This document shows positions 1 through 7,627 of a stretch of 8,434 bases of DNA, piece by piece (the first letter of the stretch is position 1; each line of letters starts with the position of its first letter). This DNA comes from Robiginitomaculum sp. (GTDB taxonomy: Bacteria > Pseudomonadota > Alphaproteobacteria > Caulobacterales > Maricaulaceae). Made by a program: the position numbers and the translations under genes. The notes beneath the pieces were generated by a model. It made no database searches and was not told the DNA's origin. It worked only from the letters and a program-made list of their open reading frames with translations. The stretch covers positions 1 to 8,434 of the forward strand of contig JALSYJ010000278.1 of the NCBI GenBank assembly GCA_027071965.1. Direction: 5' to 3'.

Positions 1-821
1 CACATCTGGCTATGCCGACAAATGGCAATGCAGGGGCGGCGTTAAGTGCCTATGCAAGCAGGCTTGGCATGCAAAGCACCGTGGTCTGTCCCGATGATAC
101 ACCAGCAATAAACATAGAAGAGACCGCCTTGCATGGAGCGCGTGTGCTCAAGGCCAATGGACTTATCAATGATTGCGGTGCATGGGTGAAAGCGGGTGCT
201 GAACAGGGAAAATGGTTTGATTTGTCTACCCTAAAAGAGCCGTATCGGATTGAGGGCAAAAAGACTATGGGGCTGGAACTGGCTGCACAGATGAAATGGA
301 GCCTGCCTGATGTGATCTTTTATCCTACAGGCGGTGGTACCGGATTGATAGGGATGTGCAAGGCGTTTGAGGAATTGCTGGAACTTGGGTGGCTGGATAA
401 AACAGATATCCCGCGCATGGTGGCTGTGCAGGCAGAGGGTTGTGCGCCAATTGTTCGCGCCTTTGAACGTGGTGAACGCTTTGCCGAAGTCTGGCCCGAT
501 GCCCATACTTTTGCCGCAGGTATAAGGGTGCCTGCGGCGGTGGGTGATTTCCTGATTCTGGATGGTGTTCGCAATTCCGGAGGTTTTGCAATTGCGATTG
601 GCGATGAGCAGATAGAGCAGGCGCGCTTGGCCGTCGCCCGTGAAGAAGGATTGCTGCTGTGTCCGGAAGGCGCAGCAACTTATGCCGCTTATGTGCAGGC
701 ACGCGCCGAAGGGCTGGTAACAGTCGATGAGACAGCGGTACTGTTTAACTGTGCAACCGGGTTGAAATACCCAATGCCGGGCGCAGGAATTGCGCTCGAC
801 CTTAAGGGGCAGGTATTTTGA
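1..821 (+). CDS. Threonine synthase, PLP-dependent (5' end cut by window)
   Basis: Open frame from position 3 to TGA at 819-821. The first methionine, at 12, is internal, because the frame is open upstream with HLAMPTNGNAGAA. The enzyme would convert O-phosphohomoserine to threonine with pyridoxal phosphate in the cytosol. The visible part has the PTNGNAG loop (substrate and PLP binding in fold-type II enzymes), STLKEPYRIEGKKTMGLE, the glycine-rich phosphate loop PTGGGTGLIG, VAVQAEGCAPIVRAF, CPEGAATYAA and the C-terminal NCATGLKYP; this series is typical of the roughly 400-430-residue threonine synthase family. About 273 residues are present, and the PLP lysine lies upstream of the window. 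Related fold-type II enzymes (threonine dehydratase, cysteate or diaminopropionate enzymes) are less likely because of the EGKKTMG and GLKYP motifs. Alphaproteobacteria often have a second, ThrC-type enzyme, so no symbol is given. It converges on the bactofilin gene with 18 bp between the stops. Confidence 0.88.
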   Translation, partial: HLAMPTNGNAGAALSAYASRLGMQSTVVCPDDTPAINIEETALHGARVLKANGLINDCGAWVKAGAEQGKWFDLSTLKEPYRIEGKKTMGLELAAQMKWSLPDVIFYPTGGGTGLIGMCKAFEELLELGWLDKTDIPRMVAVQAEGCAPIVRAFERGERFAEVWPDAHTFAAGIRVPAAVGDFLILDGVRNSGGFAIAIGDEQIEQARLAVAREEGLLLCPEGAATYAAYVQARAEGLVTVDETAVLFNCATGLKYPMPGAGIALDLKGQVF

Positions 822-839
822 TGCGTGTCGGAGCCTTGA

Positions 840-1352
840 TTATTTGCGGGTACCCATTACCGGAGGCGTAACCTGTTGTGCAGCGGGCTTGCTGGCTGGT
901 GCTGCTTTGGTTGCTGTTTTCGGCGGGGCTTTGCGGGCATTATTGGTCGGGTCGCTGGCGTGACTGCACTGTCCTTCAAAGAAGGCACCATTTTCCATAG
1001 ACAAGGTTGAATGGGTAATGTCGCCTTCAACTCGTGCGGTAGCTGCCAGTTGAATTTGGCGGCCACGTAATTTGCCAATGACCTTGCCACGAACAATTAT
1101 GGTGTCGGCGATCACTTCGCCCTTGATTACTGACTTTTCGCCCAGAGTGATGGCAGAAGCGCGTACGTCGCCATCAACACTTCCATCTAGTTGAATTTCT
1201 CCGTCGGAGGAAATTGAACCGGTTACAGCCAGATCGCTGCTCAGGATTGATGGGGTAGAGTGCTGGTTTGACATATTTGCTCCAATTGGTTTGCGTGAAC
1301 TTGGTTGTGCAAGGGGCTTAGGCTTGCTTTCATTACCCTTTTTGTTGAACAT
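840..1352 (-). CDS. Bactofilin (polymer-forming cytoskeletal protein)
   Basis: A 170-residue protein of the usual bactofilin size. A basic, low-complexity N-terminal tail (about 1-35) is followed by the right-handed beta-helix domain (about 36-130), with the repeating hydrophobic pattern of LAVTGSISSDGEIQLDGSVDG, then GDVRASAITLGEKSVIKGEV, and the typical closing stretch ENGAFFEGQC. The tail from 131 is rich in Ala, Lys, Pro and Thr and is probably disordered. Bactofilins polymerise without nucleotide on the inner face of the membrane and position cell-wall enzymes. The start is supported by AGGA four bases upstream of the ATG. The gene overlaps the 3' end of the M23 peptidase gene by 20 bp, so the two are probably co-transcribed and translationally coupled; the same pairing is known for BacA-LmdC in Hyphomonas and CcmA-Csd1 in Helicobacter. 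Family assignment is firm; the exact cell-shape role is inferred. Confidence 0.93.
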   Translation of the reverse strand: MFNKKGNESKPKPLAQPSSRKPIGANMSNQHSTPSILSSDLAVTGSISSDGEIQLDGSVDGDVRASAITLGEKSVIKGEVIADTIIVRGKVIGKLRGRQIQLAATARVEGDITHSTLSMENGAFFEGQCSHASDPTNNARKAPPKTATKAAPASKPAAQQVTPPVMGTRK

Positions 1353-2562
1353 AAAGTCCTGCCTTTAAGAAATTTTCTGGATCATAGATTTTACCGTTGT
1401 GCCATATCTCATAGTGCAAATGTACACCAGTAGAACGTCCACTGGAGCCCATAAGTCCGATTTTTTCACCTTCTTCAACTTTCTGGCCTCGTTTTACCAG
1501 TAATTTGGCCATATGGGCATATCGGGTGCGAAAACCATATCCATGGTCGATTTCCACAAACCGGCCATAACCTGACTTCCAGCCCGCATAGATAACTTTT
1601 CCTGCCGATGCTGCGCCAATCGGGGCAAGACGGAATGCACCAAAGTCCTGTCCAGCATGAAGTGCAGGCTTTCCGGTGATCGGATCAACCCTGCTCCCGA
1701 ATTTACTAGTCCTGCGGTGTTCCGAGAGTATCGGAGTTCCAAGAGGCGTGGCCTTTACAGATCGTTCCAATTGCTTGATTTCGGCCATTCTGGCGGTAAC
1801 ACGCATAACACGTCTGGCAAACTGATTGTCCAGATCCAGGGCTTGCGCATAGACCTGAGTATCGCTCATCGCAATGAATGGCCCGCCAACTTCCTTGCTA
1901 TCCTGAGCCAGAATTTCATCAGCATTCAAGCCAGCAAATTGTAGTACGGCTCGCAGGTTTTCAACGCGCTCTGCTGTTGCTTCCTCGGTTTTTCGCAATA
2001 GCCGGTTCTGCTCATTTTCCAGCCTGGCCAATCTAGCCATGGGCGGGTTGTCAGCTACAACAGCCGTTGCATGCAGTGGCCGTGATTGTCTTGGGTTTGG
2101 ATCAAGAGCCGCCGGAGTCATTACGATGGTTCCGGTTTTTGGTGGTGTGCGTAAATCAGCGCTCAAAGTAGGGGTGTTTACATGGTCAAGCAGCAATTTT
2201 AATGTATCCAGCCGCTGTTCAAATTCAGTTGCTGCAGATGCAAAATCTGATGTTCTGCTTTCGAGCAGTGTGCGAGCTGATGCTTCCTTGGCTCGGGCCT
2301 CAGAAAGCAGTCGTTGAACTTTTGCTCTGCTTTCCTGGGCATTAAGGCTCTGGCTTGAGAAAAGATGCCCGCTGGTGAATACGCTAACCGAGGCATAGCT
2401 GATCCAGAATAACAGGGCTCCAAGAATTGCAAAACCAAATATCTGAACATGGGGGGTTAACGAAATATACGTAACCTTCCCCTCGCTGCGATGATAGATC
2501 TGCCGCTCCGGAAAAAAGCGATCCATCCAGTTTCGCAAAATATTTAGGCCCAGATTGCCCAT
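1333..2562 (-). CDS. M23 (LytM-type) peptidoglycan endopeptidase, membrane-anchored
   Basis: A bitopic membrane protein with a periplasmic metallopeptidase that should cut peptide cross-links in murein. Numbered from the longest start (ATG at 2580, 415 residues), there is a cytoplasmic N-terminus (1-44), one transmembrane helix (about 45-66, QIFGFAILGALLFWISYAS), coiled-coil segments (about 78-130 and 185-275), and the C-terminal M23 domain (about 290-410). Zinc ligands are H308 and D312 (HAGQD) and H389 (HLH); catalytic histidines are H356 (RYAHM) and H387. All are present, so the enzyme should be active, unlike degenerate EnvC-type activators. I prefer the start at Met7 (2562), which has GAAGG four bases upstream, whereas ATG 2580 has no visible ribosome site. 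The 20-bp overlap with bactofilin suggests a shared operon in which bactofilin localises this enzyme, as described for LmdC. Confidence 0.93.
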   Translation of the reverse strand: MGNLGLNILRNWMDRFFPERQIYHRSEGKVTYISLTPHVQIFGFAILGALLFWISYASVSVFTSGHLFSSQSLNAQESRAKVQRLLSEARAKEASARTLLESRTSDFASAATEFEQRLDTLKLLLDHVNTPTLSADLRTPPKTGTIVMTPAALDPNPRQSRPLHATAVVADNPPMARLARLENEQNRLLRKTEEATAERVENLRAVLQFAGLNADEILAQDSKEVGGPFIAMSDTQVYAQALDLDNQFARRVMRVTARMAEIKQLERSVKATPLGTPILSEHRRTSKFGSRVDPITGKPALHAGQDFGAFRLAPIGAASAGKVIYAGWKSGYGRFVEIDHGYGFRTRYAHMAKLLVKRGQKVEEGEKIGLMGSSGRSTGVHLHYEIWHNGKIYDPENFLKAGLYVQQKG

Positions 2563-2672
2563 TTGACCTTCAACTCCCATATCGGATCGGCATACAACCG
2601 GATCATGATGAAATATGCAATCCCTGAGCCAATGCTATTTACAGGAATGTTTCAAAATGACCAATAAAATTC

Positions 2673-2694
2673 AAAAAAAGCCTACCTGACAGGC
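2673..2694 (-). terminator. Probable intrinsic terminator after the SH3 lipoprotein gene
   Basis: Read on the minus strand, GCCTG-TCAGG-TAGGC forms a five-pair stem (one G-T pair) with a five-base loop, followed directly by seven T. It lies about 105 bp past the lipoprotein stop and upstream of the M23 gene. If it works, the M23-bactofilin pair must start from its own promoter within 2581-2672, where I see no convincing -35/-10 pair. The stem is short, so termination may be partial. Confidence 0.45.
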
Positions 2695-2798
2695 GAAACT
2701 CACGAGAAAATACAAGTTATTCCAGAACCTTGCAATCAAATTCCTTAATTATTGCTTGCTCTTTTCCCGGTCTGAGATCGTAAGCATAGCAATAATGC

Positions 2799-3644
2799 TT
2801 AAATGGCCCGCCAGCGGCCATCCATACCTTTGCATGCATTGGCCTTAATCCCGGCAATCATGAACTCTCTGCACAAAACAGAAGCCTGCACCCGATCGAC
2901 AATGGTTGGAGCAAAGTCCAGATTAATCGGTTTATAAAAGCCTGGCGCAGCTCCGGGCAGGGCGGAGAGCTTTTTTGTTGCCGGTTCAAGCTCATCGGCA
3001 GGGATATAACCAATGCCAATGCCCTCATAGGCGATCAACATCCAGCGGTCAGATTTAAGGCTTATCACCTCGCCAATAATGTGGGTTTTTGTCGCCGGGG
3101 CCAGTCGGCCTATGACCTTGTCTGGGTTGTAAGTGGGGGCTGAGCGCAATAGAGACCCTTTCCAACTGCGCCATTGGCCAAAGACCGGGCTGATGGATTT
3201 GGGAGTTTTGCTTAGAATATGGAGGCGCCTAACCTTCTCCTGCCGATTTAGCATATAATGGTCTCCAGCTTGTAAAATAGCGATTTTTTCAGGTGTTTGC
3301 TGGCTTTTCCATAAAAACTCCTCATTGGAAGCAGCGTTTAGTGTGCGCTGAATGTCACCATCTAATATGGCCCTGTCCCAATCTGAAAGGTTCCATGTTA
3401 GCGAGATTAGTTTGTTTTCGGTATATTCATAAAATCGCAAAGGCGGTGTAGCAGCCAAACGGGTCAGAGTCGGCTCCTCGTAAGGGCGTGGAGGAACCTG
3501 TTGGGGCTTTAGCGGCTCTATTTCTCTTTTATTGTTGGACAACCATATCTTGGAGTCTTGCTTAAAAAAATCTGCGACCCCACATCCGGTAAGAACAAGT
3601 GAGGAAATAACCAGTATTAACCTGACCCTGATCTGGGCGTTCAT
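2799..3644 (-). CDS. SH3-domain lipoprotein with 17 kDa surface-antigen-like ends
   Basis: A 281-residue exported lipoprotein. The signal peptide ends in the lipobox LTGC, with Cys21 as the lipidated residue. Residues about 30-65 are charged and proline-rich, probably a linker. The section at 80-118 (SLTWNLSDWDRAILDGDIQ, then ASNEEFLW) resembles the N-terminal half of the rickettsial 17 kDa surface antigen family (D-R-A, Q, aL, N, W pattern). Residues about 155-222 form an SH3b-like domain (GSLLRSAPTYNPDKVIGRL, DRWMLIAYEGIGIGYIPADE). The last 30 residues, with CREF and ACKGMDGRWRAI (Cys258, Cys271), match the C-terminal signature of that antigen family. The family's glycine zipper is missing. 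SH3b domains often bind murein or peptides, so an envelope scaffold role is inferred. The start has AAGG six bases upstream. It lies 107 bp downstream of the M28 gene on the same strand, possibly in one transcript. Confidence 0.8.
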   Translation of the reverse strand: MNAQIRVRLILVISSLVLTGCGVADFFKQDSKIWLSNNKREIEPLKPQQVPPRPYEEPTLTRLAATPPLRFYEYTENKLISLTWNLSDWDRAILDGDIQRTLNAASNEEFLWKSQQTPEKIAILQAGDHYMLNRQEKVRRLHILSKTPKSISPVFGQWRSWKGSLLRSAPTYNPDKVIGRLAPATKTHIIGEVISLKSDRWMLIAYEGIGIGYIPADELEPATKKLSALPGAAPGFYKPINLDFAPTIVDRVQASVLCREFMIAGIKANACKGMDGRWRAI

Positions 3645-3751
3645 GTTACGCCTTAACTGCTCCGCTTCCCCTTAAGCCTTGCGTAAAACCTGACGCAAAC
3701 AAAAGCATTAGTCATTTTATTTCCCTATTAACGCGAAAATAATTCTTAAAA

Positions 3752-5137
3752 CTAGTTTTCCGGGCGATTAAAGCCTCCTTTTATATTAGCGACCATCCAT
3801 GCATACCCTGCGTAAACGGCTGTATTTTGTTTCAAGTCTTCAGGATCAACCTTGTCCAGCGTATCGTTGGGCGTGTGATGAATATCAAAATAGTTCCAGC
3901 CATTTTGTTTTAGAGTAATTGCCGGGGCTCCTGCGGCGGAAAGAACACTAACGTCAGGCCCGCCAGTAGCCGTGCGCAGGCCTTTGGTTACGCCCAACCG
4001 TGCCAATACTGCTAAAATGCGATCAGCCTTTTCTTCATCAGCTTTGGCGATTCCGGTATCCATTCTCCAGACGCGGCCTGCGCCAAAGTCGGATTCTGTA
4101 ACCACCATAATCTGATCAAGATTATTTTCGTGCGCTTTTAGATAGGCTCTGGCACCAATAAGACCTGGCTCTTCGGCGCCAAATAACACAATGCGTATGG
4201 TGCGTTCCGGTTGTCCGTGATCAAGAATAATTTTGGCAGCAGCCGTAACAATAGCGACACCGGATCCGTCATCCTGTGCGCCGGTTGAGTTGTCCCAGCT
4301 ATCAAGATGGGCGCCGAGCAAAACAACTTCGTCAGGGAATTTCGACCCTGTAATCTCTGCGACAACATTTCCTGATTGCACTTCAGTTAATATGCGTGAA
4401 GTTTGCGTAAAATGTATGGTTAAGTCCGGTTTTATTGCCATCAGTCTTGCCAATTGGTCGGCATCAGGGTTTGACAGAGCTGCGGCTGGAATACGTGGTG
4501 CATCATCGCGATATGTGGTGCCTCCAGTATGAGGTGTGCGACTGTTCGTGTCGGTTCCAACGGATCTGATCAATACAGCAATGGCACCTCGTTTTGCAGC
4601 CTCATACGGCCCGCTCCAGCGTCTGGGCCCTGCCAAGCGATATCCGGCCCCGTCTTGTGTGCGCACCATTTCACCATCAATGAAAGCTATTTTACCAACA
4701 AGTGATCCTTCTTTGGCTGTTAACAATTCCGCATAGTTGGCAAATCGTACCACCTCTGCATTAAGTCCTCCTACCGAAGTGCCGATACTTTTACCTAAGG
4801 CAGTTCCGGTTAGGGGCTGAGAATAAGGCTCTCCCACCTTAATTGATATGCTGCCTCTTTCCCATCCTGGCATGGAAAAAGGCTCCACATGAACATTGGA
4901 AAATCCAAGTTTCGACAGTTTTGCAACTGCCCAGTCACGGGCGCGCGCCTCGGCAGGGGAGCCTGCAAGGCGAGGGCCGACTTCTGTAGTCAGGCTTTCG
5001 AGAATCTCCCATGAAAGATCACTCTGCAGGGCTGTATCAATGAGTTCATTGGCTTGTTCTTCCAACTGTTCTGCAATCGATGGTGATGCTGCGAGCGCTA
5101 TTATCATGGACAGGCAAGCCAGAAAATATCGAATCAT
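3752..5137 (-). CDS. Secreted M28 zinc metallopeptidase with PA domain (carboxypeptidase Q-like)
   Basis: A 461-residue exported di-zinc exopeptidase, probably an aminopeptidase or dipeptidase. A Sec signal peptide (1-22, cleavage after ASPSIA) is followed by an N-terminal segment with the M28-typical GPRLAGSPAE, a PA-like insert (about 120-245; LVGKIAFIDG, EAAKRGAIAVLIRS), then the catalytic core. Ligands in family order are H277 and D279 (GAHLDSWDN), D289 (GAQDDGSG), catalytic E322 and zinc-binding E323 (FGAEEPG), D350 (ESDFG) and H421 (HHTPNDT). The complete set implies an active enzyme. The ESDFG and FDIHHTPNDTLDKVD motifs fit the carboxypeptidase Q/PGCP branch best. The frame is open up to an ATG at 5299, but I chose the ATG at 5137: GGAGAG sits five bases upstream and the signal peptide begins there. 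The substrate cannot be read from sequence. The gene is divergent from a second M28 gene. Confidence 0.93.
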   Translation of the reverse strand: MIRYFLACLSMIIALAASPSIAEQLEEQANELIDTALQSDLSWEILESLTTEVGPRLAGSPAEARARDWAVAKLSKLGFSNVHVEPFSMPGWERGSISIKVGEPYSQPLTGTALGKSIGTSVGGLNAEVVRFANYAELLTAKEGSLVGKIAFIDGEMVRTQDGAGYRLAGPRRWSGPYEAAKRGAIAVLIRSVGTDTNSRTPHTGGTTYRDDAPRIPAAALSNPDADQLARLMAIKPDLTIHFTQTSRILTEVQSGNVVAEITGSKFPDEVVLLGAHLDSWDNSTGAQDDGSGVAIVTAAAKIILDHGQPERTIRIVLFGAEEPGLIGARAYLKAHENNLDQIMVVTESDFGAGRVWRMDTGIAKADEEKADRILAVLARLGVTKGLRTATGGPDVSVLSAAGAPAITLKQNGWNYFDIHHTPNDTLDKVDPEDLKQNTAVYAGYAWMVANIKGGFNRPEN

Positions 5138-5142
5138 AATTG

Positions 5143-5148
5143 CTCTCC
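5143..5148 (-). promoter_or_regulatory. Strong ribosome binding site fixing the start of the leftward M28 gene
   Basis: GGAGAG on the minus strand, five bases from the ATG at 5137-5135. It decides the start against the in-frame ATG at 5299, whose extra 54 residues would bury the signal peptide and run into the region needed as promoter by both M28 genes. Confidence 0.75.
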
Positions 5149-5201
5149 AAATATAACTTGAGAAAAAGAGTGCCACATTCAGTGTACCAATGCCAATACG
5201 G

Positions 5202-5230
5202 TTTATATGCGGCAGCAATGTCGCAGTGAA
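5202..5230 (-). promoter_or_regulatory. Candidate sigma-70-type promoter for the leftward M28 gene
   Basis: On the minus strand TTCACT (5230-5225, four of six matches to TTGACA) is separated by 17 bp from TATAAA (5207-5202, five of six to TATAAT). This would start RNA near 5195 and give a leader of roughly 58 bases. The 189-bp gap must also carry the promoter of the rightward M28 gene; the best I see there is TTGTGC, 16 bp, CATAAC, which is weak. Confidence 0.4.
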
Positions 5231-5326
5231 TATGAAACATGCCTTGTGCCATGACATATGCATTGCATAACAAGTATTTGCGCAGTAGCCTTTGGGCAAT
5301 CAAAAACATTTTCTGGGAGTGGGGTT

Positions 5327-7099
5327 ATGTTTTTATCGAGATATGTTGGTATTGCATTTTTTGTTCTGCTAAGTGCAGGAGCCTGTTCCCAGGAAAAGCC
5401 GGTAGATGATCTTACTGCTACCAAAAAACCAGTCACCGGGAAAAAAATAATTGAAAAATCCGTACCCTTACCCAGTGGCGAGGAACCTTCAGACATGGAG
5501 CCGGAATGGGTGCCGCCTAATTTTGCCCTGACCATTTCCGAAGATGGTTTGCGCAACAGAATAGCAGAAATTGCAGATGATAAATATGAGGGACGGGCGC
5601 CAACAACGCCGGGAGGCATTGCGGCCAGTCAGTGGATTGCTGATGAAATGGGTCGTATCGGGCTGTTGCCAGCGGTAAACGGGTCATGGTTTCAGGCAAC
5701 TCCTTTGGTAGAGTCTACCTTGATCGAAGAAGAATCCAGTCTTGATTTTACTGCCAACGGCCAAGCCATTGAAATCAACATGAACTCCGACAAAATATTT
5801 TGGACAAAGCGCGTGGATGAGGATTTGTCCTTTGATCCAGCCGAAACAGTATTTGTTGGTTATGGCGTGGTTGCTCCCGAATATGGCTGGAATGATTATG
5901 CCGGCGTAGACGTAAAAGGCAAAACCGTTATCATGTTGATCAATGATCCAGGCTTTGCCAATCCGACAAGCAAATTGTTTAACGGACGGGCCATGACCTA
6001 TTACGGCAGGTGGACCTACAAATTTGAAGAGGCAGGTCGTCAGGGAGCAGCCGCTGCAATCATTGTTCATGAGACAGAACCTGCCAGTTATCCGTGGGAG
6101 GTGGTCTCTGCCAGCTGGTCAGGGCCGCAATATGATCTGGAAAGGGCTGATGGCGGGTTAAATCGCACCAAGCTGGAGGGATGGATTTCCCTTGATGGCG
6201 CCAAACGCCTGTTTGATGCTGCCGGGTTGAGTTATGAAGCATTGCGCGGTGCTGCAGGTAAGCCAGGATTTTCAGCAAGAATTCTCGATAATGTACAGGT
6301 TTCGGGCCGTGTGAAATCAAAGGTCAAGCATCTGGTTTCGCGTAATGTGGCGGGGATGATCAAGGGATCAAAACGGCCTGATGAATTTGTTCTTTATACT
6401 GCTCATTGGGATCATCTTGGAAAGAAAAATGTGGCTGAAGGCGAAGATGGCATTTTTAATGGAGCTGTTGACAATGCCACTGGCATGGCCGGGATATTAA
6501 CCATTGCTGATGCTTTTGTCCGGCAGGAAACGCCTCCTGAACGATCGGTGTTGTTTTTAGCCGTTACGGCAGAAGAATCAGGTTTGCTGGGTTCTGCATA
6601 TTTTGCTGCTGATCCCTTCATACCCCTATCACAGATTGTCGGTGGAATTAACATAGATGCCATGCTGCCTATGGGTCGTACCAGGGATATGGAAGTGGTA
6701 GGGTTTGGTTCGTCGGAGTTGGAGGACATATTGAAGTCCAAGGCAGCTTTACATGGCAAGCATCTTACAGCCGACCAAAACCCTGAGGCCGGGTATTTTT
6801 ATCGGTCTGATCATATTTCACTGGCCAAAAAAGGCGTGCCGATGATTTATGGCGGCGGTGGCAGCGACCTGATCGAAGGTGGCAGGGATATGGGCAATAA
6901 GCTGGCAGAAATGTATCGCGCCAACAATTATCACAAGGTTTCCGACGAATATGACCCGAATTGGGATATTTCCGGCATGGCGCAGGATTTTGATATTTTA
7001 TACCTGCTTGGTGAAGAACTATCCCAAAGTGAGCAATGGCCGAATTGGTATGAGGGTAATGAATTCAAAGCATTGCGTGACAAGATGATGGCCGAGTAA
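5327..7099 (+). CDS. M28 family metallopeptidase lipoprotein with PA domain
   Basis: A 590-residue exported peptidase. The signal peptide ends at SAGAC, which fits the broad lipoprotein pattern with Cys20 lipidated (alanine at -3 is not the usual leucine). A proline- and lysine-rich linker (about 21-65) is followed by the N-terminal part with KYEGRAPTTPGG, a PA-like insert (about 165-325; VFVGYGVVAPEYGWNDYAG, VKGKTVIMLIND, GRQGAAAAIIVHE) and the catalytic core. Predicted zinc and catalytic residues are H360 and D362 (TAHWDHLG), D382 (GAVDNATG), E416 and E417 (TAEESGLLGS), D444 (NIDAM), and H536 (YHKVSDEYD), with H496 in the conserved YRSDH. The frame is open upstream to an ATG at 5258, but the ATG at 5327 begins the signal peptide and has GGGAG seven bases upstream. 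It differs clearly from its divergent neighbour in the extra linker and SDH motif, so the two are not a recent duplication. Substrate unknown; probably periplasmic peptides. Confidence 0.93.
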   Translation: MFLSRYVGIAFFVLLSAGACSQEKPVDDLTATKKPVTGKKIIEKSVPLPSGEEPSDMEPEWVPPNFALTISEDGLRNRIAEIADDKYEGRAPTTPGGIAASQWIADEMGRIGLLPAVNGSWFQATPLVESTLIEEESSLDFTANGQAIEINMNSDKIFWTKRVDEDLSFDPAETVFVGYGVVAPEYGWNDYAGVDVKGKTVIMLINDPGFANPTSKLFNGRAMTYYGRWTYKFEEAGRQGAAAAIIVHETEPASYPWEVVSASWSGPQYDLERADGGLNRTKLEGWISLDGAKRLFDAAGLSYEALRGAAGKPGFSARILDNVQVSGRVKSKVKHLVSRNVAGMIKGSKRPDEFVLYTAHWDHLGKKNVAEGEDGIFNGAVDNATGMAGILTIADAFVRQETPPERSVLFLAVTAEESGLLGSAYFAADPFIPLSQIVGGINIDAMLPMGRTRDMEVVGFGSSELEDILKSKAALHGKHLTADQNPEAGYFYRSDHISLAKKGVPMIYGGGGSDLIEGGRDMGNKLAEMYRANNYHKVSDEYDPNWDISGMAQDFDILYLLGEELSQSEQWPNWYEGNEFKALRDKMMAE

Positions 7100-7168
7100 C
7101 AGAAGGACTTGTCCTACCGCTTTGCTGTTATGGGGACGGGTTTTGCGGGCTTGGTTAATATAAGGGGG

Positions 7169-7182
7169 CTGCCTGAGGGCAG
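7169..7182 (+). promoter_or_regulatory. Small hairpin just upstream of the small membrane protein gene
   Basis: CTGCC-TGAG-GGCAG forms a five-pair stem with a four-base loop nine bases before the ATG at 7192. The only purine-rich candidate for ribosome binding (GAGGG, 7175-7179) lies inside it, so folding could limit translation. It is not followed by a T run and is not an intrinsic terminator. Confidence 0.3.
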
Positions 7183-7191
7183 AAATATATT

Positions 7192-7506
7192 ATGAGATTA
7201 CTTGGACGGATATCGGGATCAAGTTTTGCAATCTTTCTTTCATTTGTGCTGGCAACCATATTGCTTATTGCCATGGGGTTAAAAGCCCCGGATCAGCTAA
7301 AGCAGGTTCTTGATACTGCCGAATGGGTGGAAAGCTCAATAACCGGGATGGGCTTTCCAACAGAATACAACAACTGGATCAGACTGTTCTTTGATGACGC
7401 ACAATTGACAATGATCTTTTTTGTTATTGTTATTCGTGTGCTTTTGACTTTATTTACGGCCAGCATAAAGGGCATATTCCGCCGCACTTTTGATGGTCTG
7501 GTTTAG
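7192..7506 (+). CDS. Small two-helix membrane protein, function unknown
   Basis: A 104-residue protein I do not recognise. It has two hydrophobic helices, about 11-29 (SFAIFLSFVLATILLIAMG) and 72-91 (LTMIFFVIVIRVLLTLFTA), joined by a roughly 42-residue loop with acidic and aromatic residues (APDQLKQVLDTAEW, EYNNWIRLFF). The C-terminus is basic (KGIFRRTF) and, by the positive-inside rule, probably cytoplasmic, as is the Arg-containing N-terminus, which places the loop in the periplasm. Coding is supported by the coherent helix-loop-helix design and by its position 92 bp after the M28 gene on the same strand, possibly in one transcript. The ribosome site is weak and lies in a hairpin. The stop codon overlaps an AGGGTCA heptamer that recurs in the region to the right. 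Confidence 0.65.
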   Translation: MRLLGRISGSSFAIFLSFVLATILLIAMGLKAPDQLKQVLDTAEWVESSITGMGFPTEYNNWIRLFFDDAQLTMIFFVIVIRVLLTLFTASIKGIFRRTFDGLV

Positions 7507-7627
7507 GGTCAAGCCCAGGCTCATGGCCCAAACCTTATCCGTACTGTTGCAGGGGGGGTAGTGGGGCATATTGTGTATATTAGCGCTAAAACACCCCTTA
7601 TCAAATCTCCCAAACCGACCCCCCAAA

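Noticed and set aside
821..871. Sixteen-codon frame whose ATG overlaps the threonine synthase stop (TGATG)
   Set aside because: The overlap suggests coupling, but the frame ends after 16 codons and runs into the bactofilin 3' end; probably chance.
2781..2801. Seven-pair hairpin TAAGCAT/ATGCTTA at the lipoprotein stop as a terminator
   Set aside because: It is A+T-rich and not followed by a T run on the minus strand; the structure at 2673-2694 fits better.
3679..3698. TTGCGT/ACGCAA hairpin between the M28 and lipoprotein genes as a terminator
   Set aside because: No T run follows on either strand, so it does not fit an intrinsic terminator; read-through into the lipoprotein gene remains possible.
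5138..5299. N-terminal extension of the leftward M28 protein (54 residues)
   Set aside because: The downstream ATG has a strong ribosome site and starts a normal signal peptide; the extension would hide it.
5203..5619. Leftward 138-residue open frame across the M28 divergent region
   Set aside because: It is antisense to the well-supported signal peptide and linker of the rightward M28 gene and covers the promoter region; no domain or ribosome site.
5684..6070. Leftward 128-residue open frame
   Set aside because: Entirely antisense to the PA-domain part of the rightward M28 gene; no recognisable motifs.
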